From Robiginitomaculum sp. (lineage in GTDB: Bacteria > Pseudomonadota > Alphaproteobacteria > Caulobacterales > Maricaulaceae), in assembly GCA_002733605.1 (NCBI GenBank), contig NVWK01000001.1, positions 361,837-425,836 of the forward strand: 64,000 nucleotides of DNA. The letters run 5' to 3'. This document shows positions 7,580 to 15,957 of the stretch, in pieces. How positions within the stretch are numbered: the first letter of the stretch is position 1; every line of letters begins with the position of its first letter. The notes under the pieces are model-generated. The model did no database searches, was not told the origin of the DNA, and worked only from the letters and a program-made list of their open reading frames with translations. A program made the position numbers and the translations under genes.

Positions 7580-8790
7580 GTTGTTTCCCGGCTTTGCGGT
7601 AATCCCGCCAGCTCTCGTTTTTCGGCCTCACTCATAAAGTCCGCATCTTTAAGTTTGCTCCACAGAAGCGCCCGTTCAGTATTAAAAACCGGAATATTAT
7701 CAAGCTGCTCATGAATGCTTAAATCATCCCCGAACCAGCACTGTAACCAACCACCAAGACTGTCTGCGGTTTTGCGCACTAAAGGCAAAATAGTCTGTCG
7801 CCAAAAAACCAAATTGGCCTCTTTATAATTGGCATAAGTATTGTCCCCCGGAATCCCGAGCAACATAGGCGGCACACCAAATGCAAGCGCTATTTCCCGT
7901 GCGGCTTCGCGGCGAGCATTGATAAAATCCATATCAGTTGGCGAAAGGCTCATGGCCTTCCAATCAAGCCCACCCTCAAGCAAAAGAGGTCGCCCTGCCG
8001 CCCGCGCACCGGAATGATTGGTTTCCAATTCTGCCTTTAAGCGTTCGAACTGTTCATCGCTTAACCGATCCGCCCCTCCGACACCTTTATACACAAGCGC
8101 CCCGCTTGGCCGCGCCGAATTATCAAGAAGAGCCTTCGTCCAGACCCCGCCAGCATTGTGAACATCAACGGCCTGCGCGGCCGCCGCAAGTGGGGGAAAT
8201 CCGTAAATATCATCACTGGGATGAAACAAACGCATATGATGAATGCGCGACTGCCCGCCGACAAGATCAAGTTGATAATTTTGGGTTTTACCACCAACAT
8301 TATATTCCCACGACACCGGCCAACCATCGTGTCCAACAACAGCGTGCATACGGTCCGGGCGCAAACTAAAAAGAGCTTTTGGACGATCATCCACCAACAC
8401 AGCTTCGATATACGCATTGCCACTTAATTGTAGAGAACCGTAATGGGATTCAAAGAGCTCGGCACGGGACAGTCTCGGATTAGGACGTTGCAACAAAATC
8501 TGCACCGGATCGCCATCAACACATTCTCCATCACGACGCGCACAAAACGGAACCGAGGCTGCCGCCTCGGCAATCAGGCGAATACAACGATAGGCAATTG
8601 CATTGCGTTGATATCCCTCTCGCGCCAAAGCATGATAATCACGCGGTGTCCAATGGGCAGTTGAGGCAAGTTGCAAAGCAATAAGCGGCGAATTTTCTGC
8701 ACTTACGCCTGACTTTGCCTGAACAGAACTTCCTTGAATGTTTTTTGTATAATCAGGGCGTGTAAACGCCGCGCGGAACCAGGGTTTCAT
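7576..8790 (-). CDS. Portal protein, HK97 family (RcGTA g3-like)
   Basis: A protein of 404 residues. NAIAYRCIRLIAEAAASVPF, SLRPDRMHAVVGHDGWPVSW, KALLDNSARPSGALVYKG and IALAFGVPPMLLGIPGDNTY are the characteristic motifs of phage portal proteins of this family. It would form the dodecameric DNA gate of the head. It follows the inserted TPR gene by 162 bases rather than the terminase directly, which is unusual for this cluster type. Intact and of usual length. Confidence 0.93.
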   Translation of the reverse strand: MKPWFRAAFTRPDYTKNIQGSSVQAKSGVSAENSPLIALQLASTAHWTPRDYHALAREGYQRNAIAYRCIRLIAEAAASVPFCARRDGECVDGDPVQILLQRPNPRLSRAELFESHYGSLQLSGNAYIEAVLVDDRPKALFSLRPDRMHAVVGHDGWPVSWEYNVGGKTQNYQLDLVGGQSRIHHMRLFHPSDDIYGFPPLAAAAQAVDVHNAGGVWTKALLDNSARPSGALVYKGVGGADRLSDEQFERLKAELETNHSGARAAGRPLLLEGGLDWKAMSLSPTDMDFINARREAAREIALAFGVPPMLLGIPGDNTYANYKEANLVFWRQTILPLVRKTADSLGGWLQCWFGDDLSIHEQLDNIPVFNTERALLWSKLKDADFMSEAEKRELAGLPQSRETT

Positions 8791-8952
8791 AGATACTCAC
8801 CTTTTACCCACCACATAATGGTAGGTTAAATTTCTCAGGCCATCTTCCGAATTTATCGAAAGCTTGTGACCATGGATGAAATCTACCCCGATACCGAACG
8901 GCAGGGATGTATCTTGTTATTTTTTAGGTAAAAGCCAATATTTTAGGAGATT
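8791..8952. other. 162-base spacer upstream of the portal gene
   Basis: AT-rich, with no frame of useful length, no convincing hairpin and no clear promoter hexamers. A GGTGAG-like ribosome binding site lies just before the portal ATG. The spacer is long for this cluster and may hold an internal promoter on the minus strand. Confidence 0.4.
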
Positions 8953-9384
8953 TTATGCCGCGCCCATGAGGGAAACAGTTGGTTGCCCATCATCTTGACC
9001 CGCGCATTTCAAGGCAAGTTTATACTTTTTACGCACGTCTTCACGAAAATCCATTTCCCCTAACAAAGACGAAATCGTAATCGCACTCCGGTACGCAAGG
9101 ATCGCATGTTCAAGAGCTCGCATATCAACTTCATTCGTACCGATGGATAAAAGCACATCCCCGAGTTTCTTCTGAATATGTGCATTTTCAATCGGCGTGG
9201 TGTGCGAATTAAAAAGATCTTCAGTCTTTCGCAAAGCAAGTACAGCCTCGATAAGGGGTTCGGTGTCACCAGTATCACACGCCAGCATTATCATCTTTAA
9301 GGCCATTTCACGGTTTAGCGTGTTAAGATCCCGCGTTGTCTGCTTGTGTGTTTGGCGTAATAAAAATTTACCACTTTGGGACAT
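8953..9384 (-). CDS. TPR-like protein inserted between GTA terminase and portal genes
   Basis: A 143-residue protein that I do not recognise as a standard GTA component. From about residue 45 it shows a TPR-like helical pattern (AHIQKKLGDVLLSIG, MRALEHAILAYRSAITISS), preceded by a charged N-terminus (LLRQTHKQTTRDLNTLNRE). No signal peptide and no membrane segment. It is flanked by non-coding spacers of about 160 bases on both sides, in contrast to the tightly overlapped structural genes, which suggests separate transcription. It may be a cargo or regulatory gene; no function is claimed. Confidence 0.75.
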   Translation of the reverse strand: MSQSGKFLLRQTHKQTTRDLNTLNREMALKMIMLACDTGDTEPLIEAVLALRKTEDLFNSHTTPIENAHIQKKLGDVLLSIGTNEVDMRALEHAILAYRSAITISSLLGEMDFREDVRKKYKLALKCAGQDDGQPTVSLMGAA

Positions 9385-9445
9385 TTTATTCTCCGTACTT
9401 TCTCATTCATCCTGAATCGTGGCCCGGATTATGTACGATTTGTGG

Positions 9446-9460
9446 TTAAAAATGATTTAA
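9446..9460. promoter_or_regulatory. CtrA-box-like site TTAA-N7-TTAA
   Basis: TTAA AAATGAT TTAA reads the same way as the TTAA-N7-TTAA consensus of the cell-cycle regulator CtrA, and is symmetric. It lies 62 bases upstream of the TPR gene start inside an AT-rich spacer. CtrA is known to be needed for GTA activity in Rhodobacter. Chance occurrence in AT-rich DNA is a real possibility. Confidence 0.4.
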
Positions 9461-9545
9461 AATTTAGAGTAAACATATCCTTAATATGCCAGTAATTTCA
9501 ATTTTACGCCCCTCAACAGGCGGGAAACAGCATATGTAACACATT

Positions 9546-10748
9546 TTACAACTGCCTGAGACGGGGGTCACTTCTGGATTTTAAAAGAAGATCATTGATA
9601 GCCCACACCAACGCATCCGCCCGATCCGGGCTTTTCCCCTGCTTGCTAGAAAGTGTACCGAGCGCACATAACTCGTCCTCTAATTCTGGAAAATTCCCTA
9701 CATGCTTAACCTTCCCTTGTTCATATAAAGCGGCAACAGGTTCCGCGCGAGCCACTTTCCCCCGGGATGCATAAACTGTCCGGATTGGAATATGCGCATC
9801 AATCGCATTAAATACGCTCTTGACCATTTCCCCACCTTGATTGATTTCAACCAGAATATAATCTGCGTCCCACTTTTCCCACATAGCCACCGCATGTTTC
9901 GCCCAACGTTCCGGAGAAAGCCCCTGCAACGTTCCGTCATGTAAAACATAGGCCAGCGTTCGCCTGCCAATATCACAAGACCCGGCAACAATGATACCGC
10001 AGCTATCCGCCCGCGCCCCGCTCGTAACCGGCGGATCAATAGAAACAATAGTTTTATCAAGACAAGGCGCATGTTCGACCACAGCCTGTTCAATCATCTG
10101 GCGTGTCCATAACGCCCCTTGCAAATCATCCAAAATTTCACCGTCTAATTCCTGACGGCCAAGACGTGTCCCGCCATAAACCTCGAAGATCGTTTGCATA
10201 AATACTGGCGACAGATGAGCCTTATTCGTCAATGTTCCAGCCCGCGTTAAAGTGACATCTTGTCCGGCAATCAACTTTCGCAATGCCGGCATTGGCTTTG
10301 GCGTGCTGGTCACGACCAACCTTGGATACGACCCAAGCCGCAAGCCAAACCGTAAATTTGACAATGTCTCTTCAGGGTAACTCCATGCACAAAATTCATC
10401 AGCCCAGCCTGCATCAAATTGCGGCCCTCTTAACCCATCCGGGTCTTCAGCAGAAAACACATGCCCCACCGCACCATTGGGCCACACCAATCGACGGCGA
10501 GAGCTTTCATAGATCGGGCGCTCAGAAGGATATCCGATATTTCTCAACCCACTTTCACCCTCGATCATCACCTCGCGAGCATCTGCATAAGTAGGGGCAA
10601 CCAGCGCCACCCGTTCAGCTCCATTGTGAATTTGTGCCCGAATCCATTCCGCCCCAGCGCGGGTTTTCCCCGCCCCGCGTCCGCCTAAAAACAACCAGAT
10701 TATCCAATCTCCGTCCGGCGCAATTTGCACATTCCGTGCCGAATGCAT
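9546..10748 (-). CDS. Large terminase, ATPase-nuclease (RcGTA g2-like)
   Basis: The DNA-packaging motor. Walker A is FLGGRGAGKTRAGAEW; downstream are VALVAPTYADAREVMIEGES, the Walker B region GPQFDAGWADEFCAW and the motif LVVTSTPKP. The C-terminal RNase H-like nuclease starts near IVSIDPPVTSG. The start is uncertain. The first in-frame ATG after the upstream gene is 10748 (400 residues), but similarity to GTA terminases (LESLETNDLIALEHDW) appears to extend upstream to about 10796, where only CTG codons are available; an ATG further back would overlap the previous gene by about 190 bases. The family call is certain. Confidence 0.93.
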   Translation of the reverse strand: MHSARNVQIAPDGDWIIWLFLGGRGAGKTRAGAEWIRAQIHNGAERVALVAPTYADAREVMIEGESGLRNIGYPSERPIYESSRRRLVWPNGAVGHVFSAEDPDGLRGPQFDAGWADEFCAWSYPEETLSNLRFGLRLGSYPRLVVTSTPKPMPALRKLIAGQDVTLTRAGTLTNKAHLSPVFMQTIFEVYGGTRLGRQELDGEILDDLQGALWTRQMIEQAVVEHAPCLDKTIVSIDPPVTSGARADSCGIIVAGSCDIGRRTLAYVLHDGTLQGLSPERWAKHAVAMWEKWDADYILVEINQGGEMVKSVFNAIDAHIPIRTVYASRGKVARAEPVAALYEQGKVKHVGNFPELEDELCALGTLSSKQGKSPDRADALVWAINDLLLKSRSDPRLRQL

Positions 10749-10773
10749 CCAGTCATGTTCAAGCGCTATAAGA

Positions 10774-11136
10774 TCATTCGTTTCTAGCGATTCCAGAACG
10801 GATATCTGGGTCTTCAGCTGCGCGGAGACGAGTATAGAGGCGGTTAAATCGGTCGCGAATAAGCTGCATTTCTGCGGGGGCTGGAGGGGGCATTTGGTCA
10901 TAAGGTGTATATTTATTCTCGTTTTGGGCACACAAGCGTGCCGCAGTCCGCTCGGCCTGTTCATCTATCGCTTGGGTAAGTTTGAAAAGAGCGCTAAGCG
11001 CTTTCGTGCGCCGCTCAATCTCCACAGTGTTCAACTCTTTAAGATTGAGATTAATCTCCACTATTTGCGTACGGATTTTCGAACGCACCTGTTCCATTTC
11101 GTCAAGAGTATCTGATACTGGTGTAATTTTTACCAT
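10774..11136 (-). CDS. Putative GTA small terminase-like protein (g1 position)
   Basis: About 120 residues from ATG 11136 (MVKITPVSDTLDEMEQVRSK); an alternative TTG lies at 11160. Two long charged helices (IRTQIVEINLNLKELNTVEI and later AEMQLIRDRFNRLYTRLRA) surround a Pro-rich linker (PYDQMPPPAPAE). It is the first gene of the cluster and abuts the terminase, the place held by the divergent small terminase g1 in RcGTA. No HTH is obvious and I see no clear sequence match, so the small-terminase role is inferred from position and helical character. Confidence 0.6.
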   Translation of the reverse strand: MVKITPVSDTLDEMEQVRSKIRTQIVEINLNLKELNTVEIERRTKALSALFKLTQAIDEQAERTAARLCAQNENKYTPYDQMPPPAPAEMQLIRDRFNRLYTRLRAAEDPDIRSGIARNE

Positions 11137-11160
11137 ACACACAGTATGAAACCCAATCAA

Positions 11161-11251
11161 AAAGCGGGGATATGTTTTTTGACGTCAGAAAAGGCAAAAC
11201 GATAAGGCAGTATGTAAATCTCGGATCAAATAGATTTAGAAATACTCTAAA
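11161..11251 (-). promoter_or_regulatory. Probable promoter region of the GTA cluster
   Basis: The only promoter-sized gap upstream of the cluster, between the patatin stop and the first GTA gene. It contains an inverted repeat TTTAGA-AATAC-TCTAAA (11235-11251) and further dyads (AAATC/GATTT). The nonamer TTTAGAGTA recurs in the spacer at 9463-9471. Clear -35/-10 hexamers were not found, consistent with an activator-dependent promoter. A candidate site for the GafY-like protein; inference only. Confidence 0.4.
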
Positions 11252-12386
11252 CCCCTTTCAAAAAATCCTTCACTTCGTCTGCACGCGCCATTGTATCAGC
11301 ATAACCCAAATCAATAAGACTGCCTGTATACCCCGGTTCAAACAAAAGATAACTTTCCAACCTGCCAAGGTCTTGAGAGGAATTTTGCCGTCTTAGCATC
11401 CAGCGTAATATCAGCGGCATTTCCTTGCGAAACTCGAGCGCAATCTCCCTCAGATCCCGCGACGGGCTGATGATAAGGGTCGCAATTTTCTCCATTCTCG
11501 TTTTTTTACGCGCACGTTGGGAAAGTAAATCAAGTGTATCATTGATCCGTTCCAAGCGCTCTATATCCGCGTCCAGACTATCGTGAAACAATGTATCCAG
11601 TGCATAGCCACCCAAATCCCCCAATGTCGGATAACGCGCCTCTTTATCACAGGGTTCCGCGTCAGGATCCAATTTATCTCGTGTACCGACAATCAAAAGC
11701 TTGTTGGCCCCAAGATGGATAGCTGGCGCTAAAGGAGATGTAAGACGAAGCGCCCCATCTCCAAAATATTCACCCTCTATTTTTACCGCCGGAAACAATA
11801 ACGGCAGTGCCGCAGACGCCATAACATGATCAATAGTAAGCTCGCATTTATACCCGTCACGTCTCACCCTGTGCCATTGTAAAATCTCCGGCTTCGCCTG
11901 AAAAAATGTCACCGCATGCCCTGACGAATACCCAGAACATGTAACGCTGACCGCATGTAAATCACCCTCCGAGATCGAGCGGGCTATATTGCCCAAATTG
12001 ATATCTTTTTTCAAAGAGCGCCGCAATGGCTCCACGTCCAGCAGGGATTTGGGTGCCGTGCGAAACAGGGTCGGTAAAAACTGTGAAAACAGCATGCGCA
12101 TACCCGTAAATGCCATTTTGTGAAACCTGACATCAAAAACTTTATGGGTGCGTAGAGAGCGCCAAAAATGTTCCAGATGATAGGTGGATCGCTCAAAGCT
12201 ATCAAAATAGGACGCAACAGCAACAGCGTTCAACGCGCCTACGGATACACCTGTAATAACAGGAAACCTGACCCGTGTGTCCTCTGAAAGTTCCGCCACG
12301 GCTTTTATGACCCCGACCTGATATGCACCGCGCGCCCCACCACCCGTCAATACAAGACCAAAATCTTGATTTTTCTTGTACCACAT
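11247..12386 (-). CDS. Patatin-like phospholipase
   Basis: About 379 residues from ATG 12386, preceded by AAGGGTGG; a longer reading from 12434 lacks a ribosome binding site. The patatin fold is shown by the oxyanion loop TGGGARGAYQVG near residue 12, the nucleophile elbow GVSVGALNA (GxSxG) and the Asp of the dyad in YFGDGALRLTSPLAPA. It would hydrolyse acyl lipids at the membrane or in the cytoplasm; there is no signal peptide. The C-terminal 100 residues are helical and charged. It lies just upstream of the GTA promoter region on the same strand, so read-through into the GTA cluster is possible; no terminator was seen between them. Confidence 0.9.
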   Translation of the reverse strand: MWYKKNQDFGLVLTGGGARGAYQVGVIKAVAELSEDTRVRFPVITGVSVGALNAVAVASYFDSFERSTYHLEHFWRSLRTHKVFDVRFHKMAFTGMRMLFSQFLPTLFRTAPKSLLDVEPLRRSLKKDINLGNIARSISEGDLHAVSVTCSGYSSGHAVTFFQAKPEILQWHRVRRDGYKCELTIDHVMASAALPLLFPAVKIEGEYFGDGALRLTSPLAPAIHLGANKLLIVGTRDKLDPDAEPCDKEARYPTLGDLGGYALDTLFHDSLDADIERLERINDTLDLLSQRARKKTRMEKIATLIISPSRDLREIALEFRKEMPLILRWMLRRQNSSQDLGRLESYLLFEPGYTGSLIDLGYADTMARADEVKDFLKGV

Positions 12387-12470
12387 ACGTCCACCCTTGA
12401 AACATAAGCTACGCTCTGAGCATAAGCTCAACACGTTTATATTTGTTTACGATACGCCCATACACAGGTT

Positions 12471-12938
12471 TTACATATCTTCAGGAGAAACATCCGGCTC
12501 CCCCGGCCAAATAACGATATGTTTCGGATGGTCGTCTTCATTGATATCAAGCTCGTTATAGGTCGAGTTTTGAACACTCATGCCCGCGTCATGAATGGTT
12601 TGACGCGACCCGCTCACCAAATGATGCCAGTCAAATAAATCTTCGCCATTGGCAATCAAACGATAGGCACATGTATGCGGCATCCATTTCAAAGCCCCCG
12701 CATTGTCCGGAGTCAATTGCACACAATCGGGAACTTCAATTGTACGGTTTTTATAATCGCCACAACGGCAACTGTCCCGATCAAACAGCTTACACGTCAC
12801 ATCCGTCACATAGATAGCCCCCGTATCTTCGTCCTCCATACGGATACAACAACACTTGCCACAATTATCGCACAAGCTCTCCCATTCGGTTTGGCTCATC
12901 TCTGCCATGGTTTTTGTTTTCCAGAAAGGTGCGTTCAT
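12471..12938 (-). CDS. YcgN/UPF0260-type cysteine cluster protein
   Basis: A protein of 155 residues. SLCDNCGKCCCIRMED, DVTCKLFDRDSCRCGDY and VPDCVQLTPDNAGALKWMP give the cysteine spacing and the L-P-x-T-like segment of the YcgN (UPF0260, YkgJ superfamily) proteins, small cytoplasmic proteins that probably bind a metal or iron-sulfur centre. The C-terminal WHHLVSGSRQTIHDAGMSV is also conserved. The role is unknown in general. It faces the divergently transcribed penicillin-binding protein gene across 95 bases. Confidence 0.88.
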   Translation of the reverse strand: MNAPFWKTKTMAEMSQTEWESLCDNCGKCCCIRMEDEDTGAIYVTDVTCKLFDRDSCRCGDYKNRTIEVPDCVQLTPDNAGALKWMPHTCAYRLIANGEDLFDWHHLVSGSRQTIHDAGMSVQNSTYNELDINEDDHPKHIVIWPGEPDVSPEDM

Positions 12939-13033
12939 ATCGGCCTACATTATGTGTTTATTTGCCCAAACTATGACACAATCTTATACTAATTCTTGTG
13001 GGCAAAAACTTTTATTAGGGGTAAAGGTGCAAC

Positions 13034-15022
13034 ATGTACACCTTTAGAGCAGACATTGGCGCCGCCAATGACAATAGGAAGAAGCGCAGACGCCGTTGGT
13101 TCTGGGGGGTGCTTCTGACACTGCTGATCGTAGGGGTCATCGGCTACGTGGAAGGCAAAAGGTATTTCCTTGACGGATTGCCTGAACTTCCCACCAAACA
13201 ATCCATGTGGGAGTTGAATGTCCAGCCCAATATCACCCTCCTCGACAAAGACGGGAAAATTATCGGCCACCGCGGCCCCTATTATGGACGTCCGCTTACA
13301 CTCTCGGAGATGCCGAGTTATTTAAGCGATGCCTTTCTGGCCATTGAAGACCAGCGTTTTTATGAACATCCCGGCATTGACCGCAAAGCCATCTTACGCG
13401 CAGCCCTTGCCAATGTGAAAGCCGGGGAAAGAAGCCAAGGCGGCTCGACCCTGACACAACAATTGGTCAAAAACATGGTCCTGACCCCCGACAAAACCTA
13501 TAAGCGAAAATTTCAGGAAATGTGGCTGTCCTATAAAATGGAAGAAATTCTGACCAAGCCAGAAATCCTGGAACTGTATTTAAACAGGGTTGATTTGGGA
13601 AATCGTTCCTACGGTGTGGAGGCTGCCTCGCAACGCTATTTCGGGAAATCGGCTGTGCAGATCAATTTGGCAGAAGCCGTTGTTTTGGCCGCCTTGCCCA
13701 AAGCGACCAACGCCTATGATCCGACGCGGCACCCCGAAGCCTCGCGCGCGCGCGCCAAACTGGTTTTACAAGAGATGATGGTGCAAGGTAAAATCTCTCC
13801 AGCCGAAATGTCGGACGCCGAGCTTAAAGCGGCCGAAATCATAAAAACAAGCATTATCTATATTGATGATAATACGCTGGGCCATGTGTTTGACATGGTT
13901 GCAGAACAAGCGGAAGGATTAATCGGCTCCAAAACCAAAGACCTTATCATCCGCACAACCATTGATCCCGCCTTGCAAAAAAATGCCCTGAAAACACTCT
14001 CCACACTCATCAGTAAAAACGAAAAATCCAAGAAAGTCAGCGAAGGAGCATTGGTCAGTATCGAAACCGAAACCGGAGCCATCCGCGCACTGGTTGGTGG
14101 GCGCGACTATAGCAAAAGCAAATTTAACCGCGCAACCCAAGCCCTGCGTCAACCCGGCTCATCGTTTAAAGCTTTCGTATATGCGGCTGCGCTCGAATCC
14201 GGCCTGACACCGGGCACCGTACGCATTGACGAACCTGTTGATATTGCAGGCTGGAAACCCGGAAACTATTCAAACCGCTATCGAGGCCCCATGACGTTAC
14301 GTGCCGCCTTAAAGCTTTCCGTCAATACCATAGCCGCACAAGTTGGCGCAGAAATCGGACCGGATAAAATCGTCGAGCTGGCCCACAGATTTGGTATATC
14401 CACCAAATTGGGCGTACATTATTCCATCGCCCTCGGCGCCGCCGAAGTGCATCTTCTGGATATGACATCCGCCTATATGGTATTTGCCAATGAAGGGTTG
14501 CGTCGTCCCCCTTATGTCATCGAACATATTAGTGACACAGCCAATACGGAGCTTTATACGCGTAAATCCCTCGCCCCCGAACGCGTATATGCCCTGCCCT
14601 ATGCACGGCAAATGACCGGTATGTTACGCGATGTTGTCGACAGCGGCACCGGCCACGGCGCCCGTCTGGGGGAACGACAAGCCGCAGGCAAAACCGGAAC
14701 ATCGCAAGATTACCGTGATGCCTGGTTTATCGGCTTCACCGCCGACTACACTACAGGTGTCTGGCTTGGCAATGATGACAATACCCCGACACGCCGCATC
14801 ACCGGTGGACTTTTGCCTGTAGATATATGGAAGCAGTTCATGCTCCAAGCCCACAAGGGCAAAAAACTCCGCCCCTTGCATGCACCTGACCCCTTGGTGC
14901 ATGACGAGCAAACACAGGCACTTGTCACGTTCTACCAAAACCTGTCCGAAAAATTCATAACCGAACGCAATCTGGCCAATGGTCTGCAACCTCAAACCAT
15001 TTCTGCTGGCGGAAATCCGTAA
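13034..15022 (+). CDS. Class A penicillin-binding protein (transglycosylase/transpeptidase)
   Basis: A bifunctional peptidoglycan synthase of 662 residues. A basic cytoplasmic tail (KKRRRRWFW) precedes one membrane anchor at residues 22-38. The GT51 glycosyltransferase domain shows EDQRFYEHPGID with catalytic Glu105 and GGSTLTQQLVKNMVL. The transpeptidase domain has the SxxK motif at Ser376-Lys379 (GSSFK), SVN at 429-431 and KTGTS at 553-557. All catalytic residues are present. Within class A it resembles the compact alphaproteobacterial PBP1 group without a large insert domain. It stands alone in its operon; the next gene follows after 124 bases. Confidence 0.92.
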   Translation: MYTFRADIGAANDNRKKRRRRWFWGVLLTLLIVGVIGYVEGKRYFLDGLPELPTKQSMWELNVQPNITLLDKDGKIIGHRGPYYGRPLTLSEMPSYLSDAFLAIEDQRFYEHPGIDRKAILRAALANVKAGERSQGGSTLTQQLVKNMVLTPDKTYKRKFQEMWLSYKMEEILTKPEILELYLNRVDLGNRSYGVEAASQRYFGKSAVQINLAEAVVLAALPKATNAYDPTRHPEASRARAKLVLQEMMVQGKISPAEMSDAELKAAEIIKTSIIYIDDNTLGHVFDMVAEQAEGLIGSKTKDLIIRTTIDPALQKNALKTLSTLISKNEKSKKVSEGALVSIETETGAIRALVGGRDYSKSKFNRATQALRQPGSSFKAFVYAAALESGLTPGTVRIDEPVDIAGWKPGNYSNRYRGPMTLRAALKLSVNTIAAQVGAEIGPDKIVELAHRFGISTKLGVHYSIALGAAEVHLLDMTSAYMVFANEGLRRPPYVIEHISDTANTELYTRKSLAPERVYALPYARQMTGMLRDVVDSGTGHGARLGERQAAGKTGTSQDYRDAWFIGFTADYTTGVWLGNDDNTPTRRITGGLLPVDIWKQFMLQAHKGKKLRPLHAPDPLVHDEQTQALVTFYQNLSEKFITERNLANGLQPQTISAGGNP

Positions 15023-15146
15023 TACAAAACAATTGGCGATCATCCTGGTCTTGCGAAACCTTAACCCCACCGCCATCAAAAATTTGTCATTTCTTTAAAT
15101 TTTGCTACTATGCTACGTAAATCCCTCAAAGAAGGTCTGCTAATTT

Positions 15147-15890
15147 ATGACACGCCGTGCACTGTATAAAATATCGTTGTTCAGCATTGTCACGGCTTGC
15201 ATCCTCACCTTGTCAAATCCAGCCACAGCCACACAAAACACACAAACAAGCAGTGCCAATGCGGACGACGGGTTTTATCGAGAACTTACCGTTGGCTCGT
15301 TTGAAGATTGCATGGCCTTATGCAAGGCGGACGCAGTCTGCCGGGGGGCTTCTGCCGAGCAAGCCGACACCCGCATCCCTGTCATGCAATGCAAACTCAA
15401 TAACGGGTTCGGCGCCGTTTCCCCTTTCCCCAACATCCCGCCAGCCCCGCTTAACATAGACATAGCGCTTGCCGACTTTAATGCCTACCGCGCCTCCAAA
15501 GGCTTGAACGCCGTTGTTTTAAACGACAAACTCAGTGCGGCCTCGCTGGCCCATGCCACAGATTTGGCAAAACACGGGATTATCTCGCACATGGGAACAG
15601 ACGGGTCGGGCCATGCAGAGCGTGTTAAAAAGCAGGGATATGTGTTTTCCATTGCCGCTGAAAATGTAGCGACAGGTCAAAAAAGCTGGAAGAGCGTATT
15701 CAAAGCCTGGCAGGACAGTCCCGGTCATAATGACAATTTGCTGCTTGATGAAGTGACCGACTTCGGCATCGCGCTCGTCTACGAACCTGCGACAAGCTAT
15801 CAAACTTATTGGGCCATGCTCGTCGCAACGCCTTTTGAGGCCAATATATATACATTGCCACCGCTCCAAAGGCATCAGACCCATCCTTAA
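15147..15890 (+). CDS. Secreted PAN/apple-like plus CAP (SCP/PR1) domain protein
   Basis: A protein of 247 residues with a signal peptide (hydrophobic SIVTACILTLSNPATATQ). Residues ~45-95 form a PAN/apple-like module (LTVGSFEDCMALCKADAVCR, four cysteines). From about residue 110 a CAP domain follows, seen in DFNAYRASKGLNAVVLNDKL, ASLAHATDLAKHGIISHMG, AAENVATGQ and WQDSPGHNDNLL, with the two conserved histidines. It is likely periplasmic or extracellular; bacterial CAP proteins of this type have no settled activity. The next gene encodes a second PAN-like protein, suggesting a shared surface role. Confidence 0.85.
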   Translation: MTRRALYKISLFSIVTACILTLSNPATATQNTQTSSANADDGFYRELTVGSFEDCMALCKADAVCRGASAEQADTRIPVMQCKLNNGFGAVSPFPNIPPAPLNIDIALADFNAYRASKGLNAVVLNDKLSAASLAHATDLAKHGIISHMGTDGSGHAERVKKQGYVFSIAAENVATGQKSWKSVFKAWQDSPGHNDNLLLDEVTDFGIALVYEPATSYQTYWAMLVATPFEANIYTLPPLQRHQTHP

Positions 15891-15957
15891 CGTTAACAAA
15901 ACGCTAAGATATTTTCGCCACTCTCAAAACAACTGATTCGCCAACGAAGGGTGCGGT

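Noticed and set aside
10748-10964. Long N-terminal extension of the terminase over the upstream gene
   Set aside because: It would overlap the small-terminase-like gene by about 190 bases, and the extra residues do not resemble terminases beyond about 10796.
1-11136. Ordinary prophage in place of a GTA
   Set aside because: Gene order is that of RcGTA, and no integrase, repressor, replication or lysis gene is visible. The left part of the locus is outside the window, so this is rejected with reservation.
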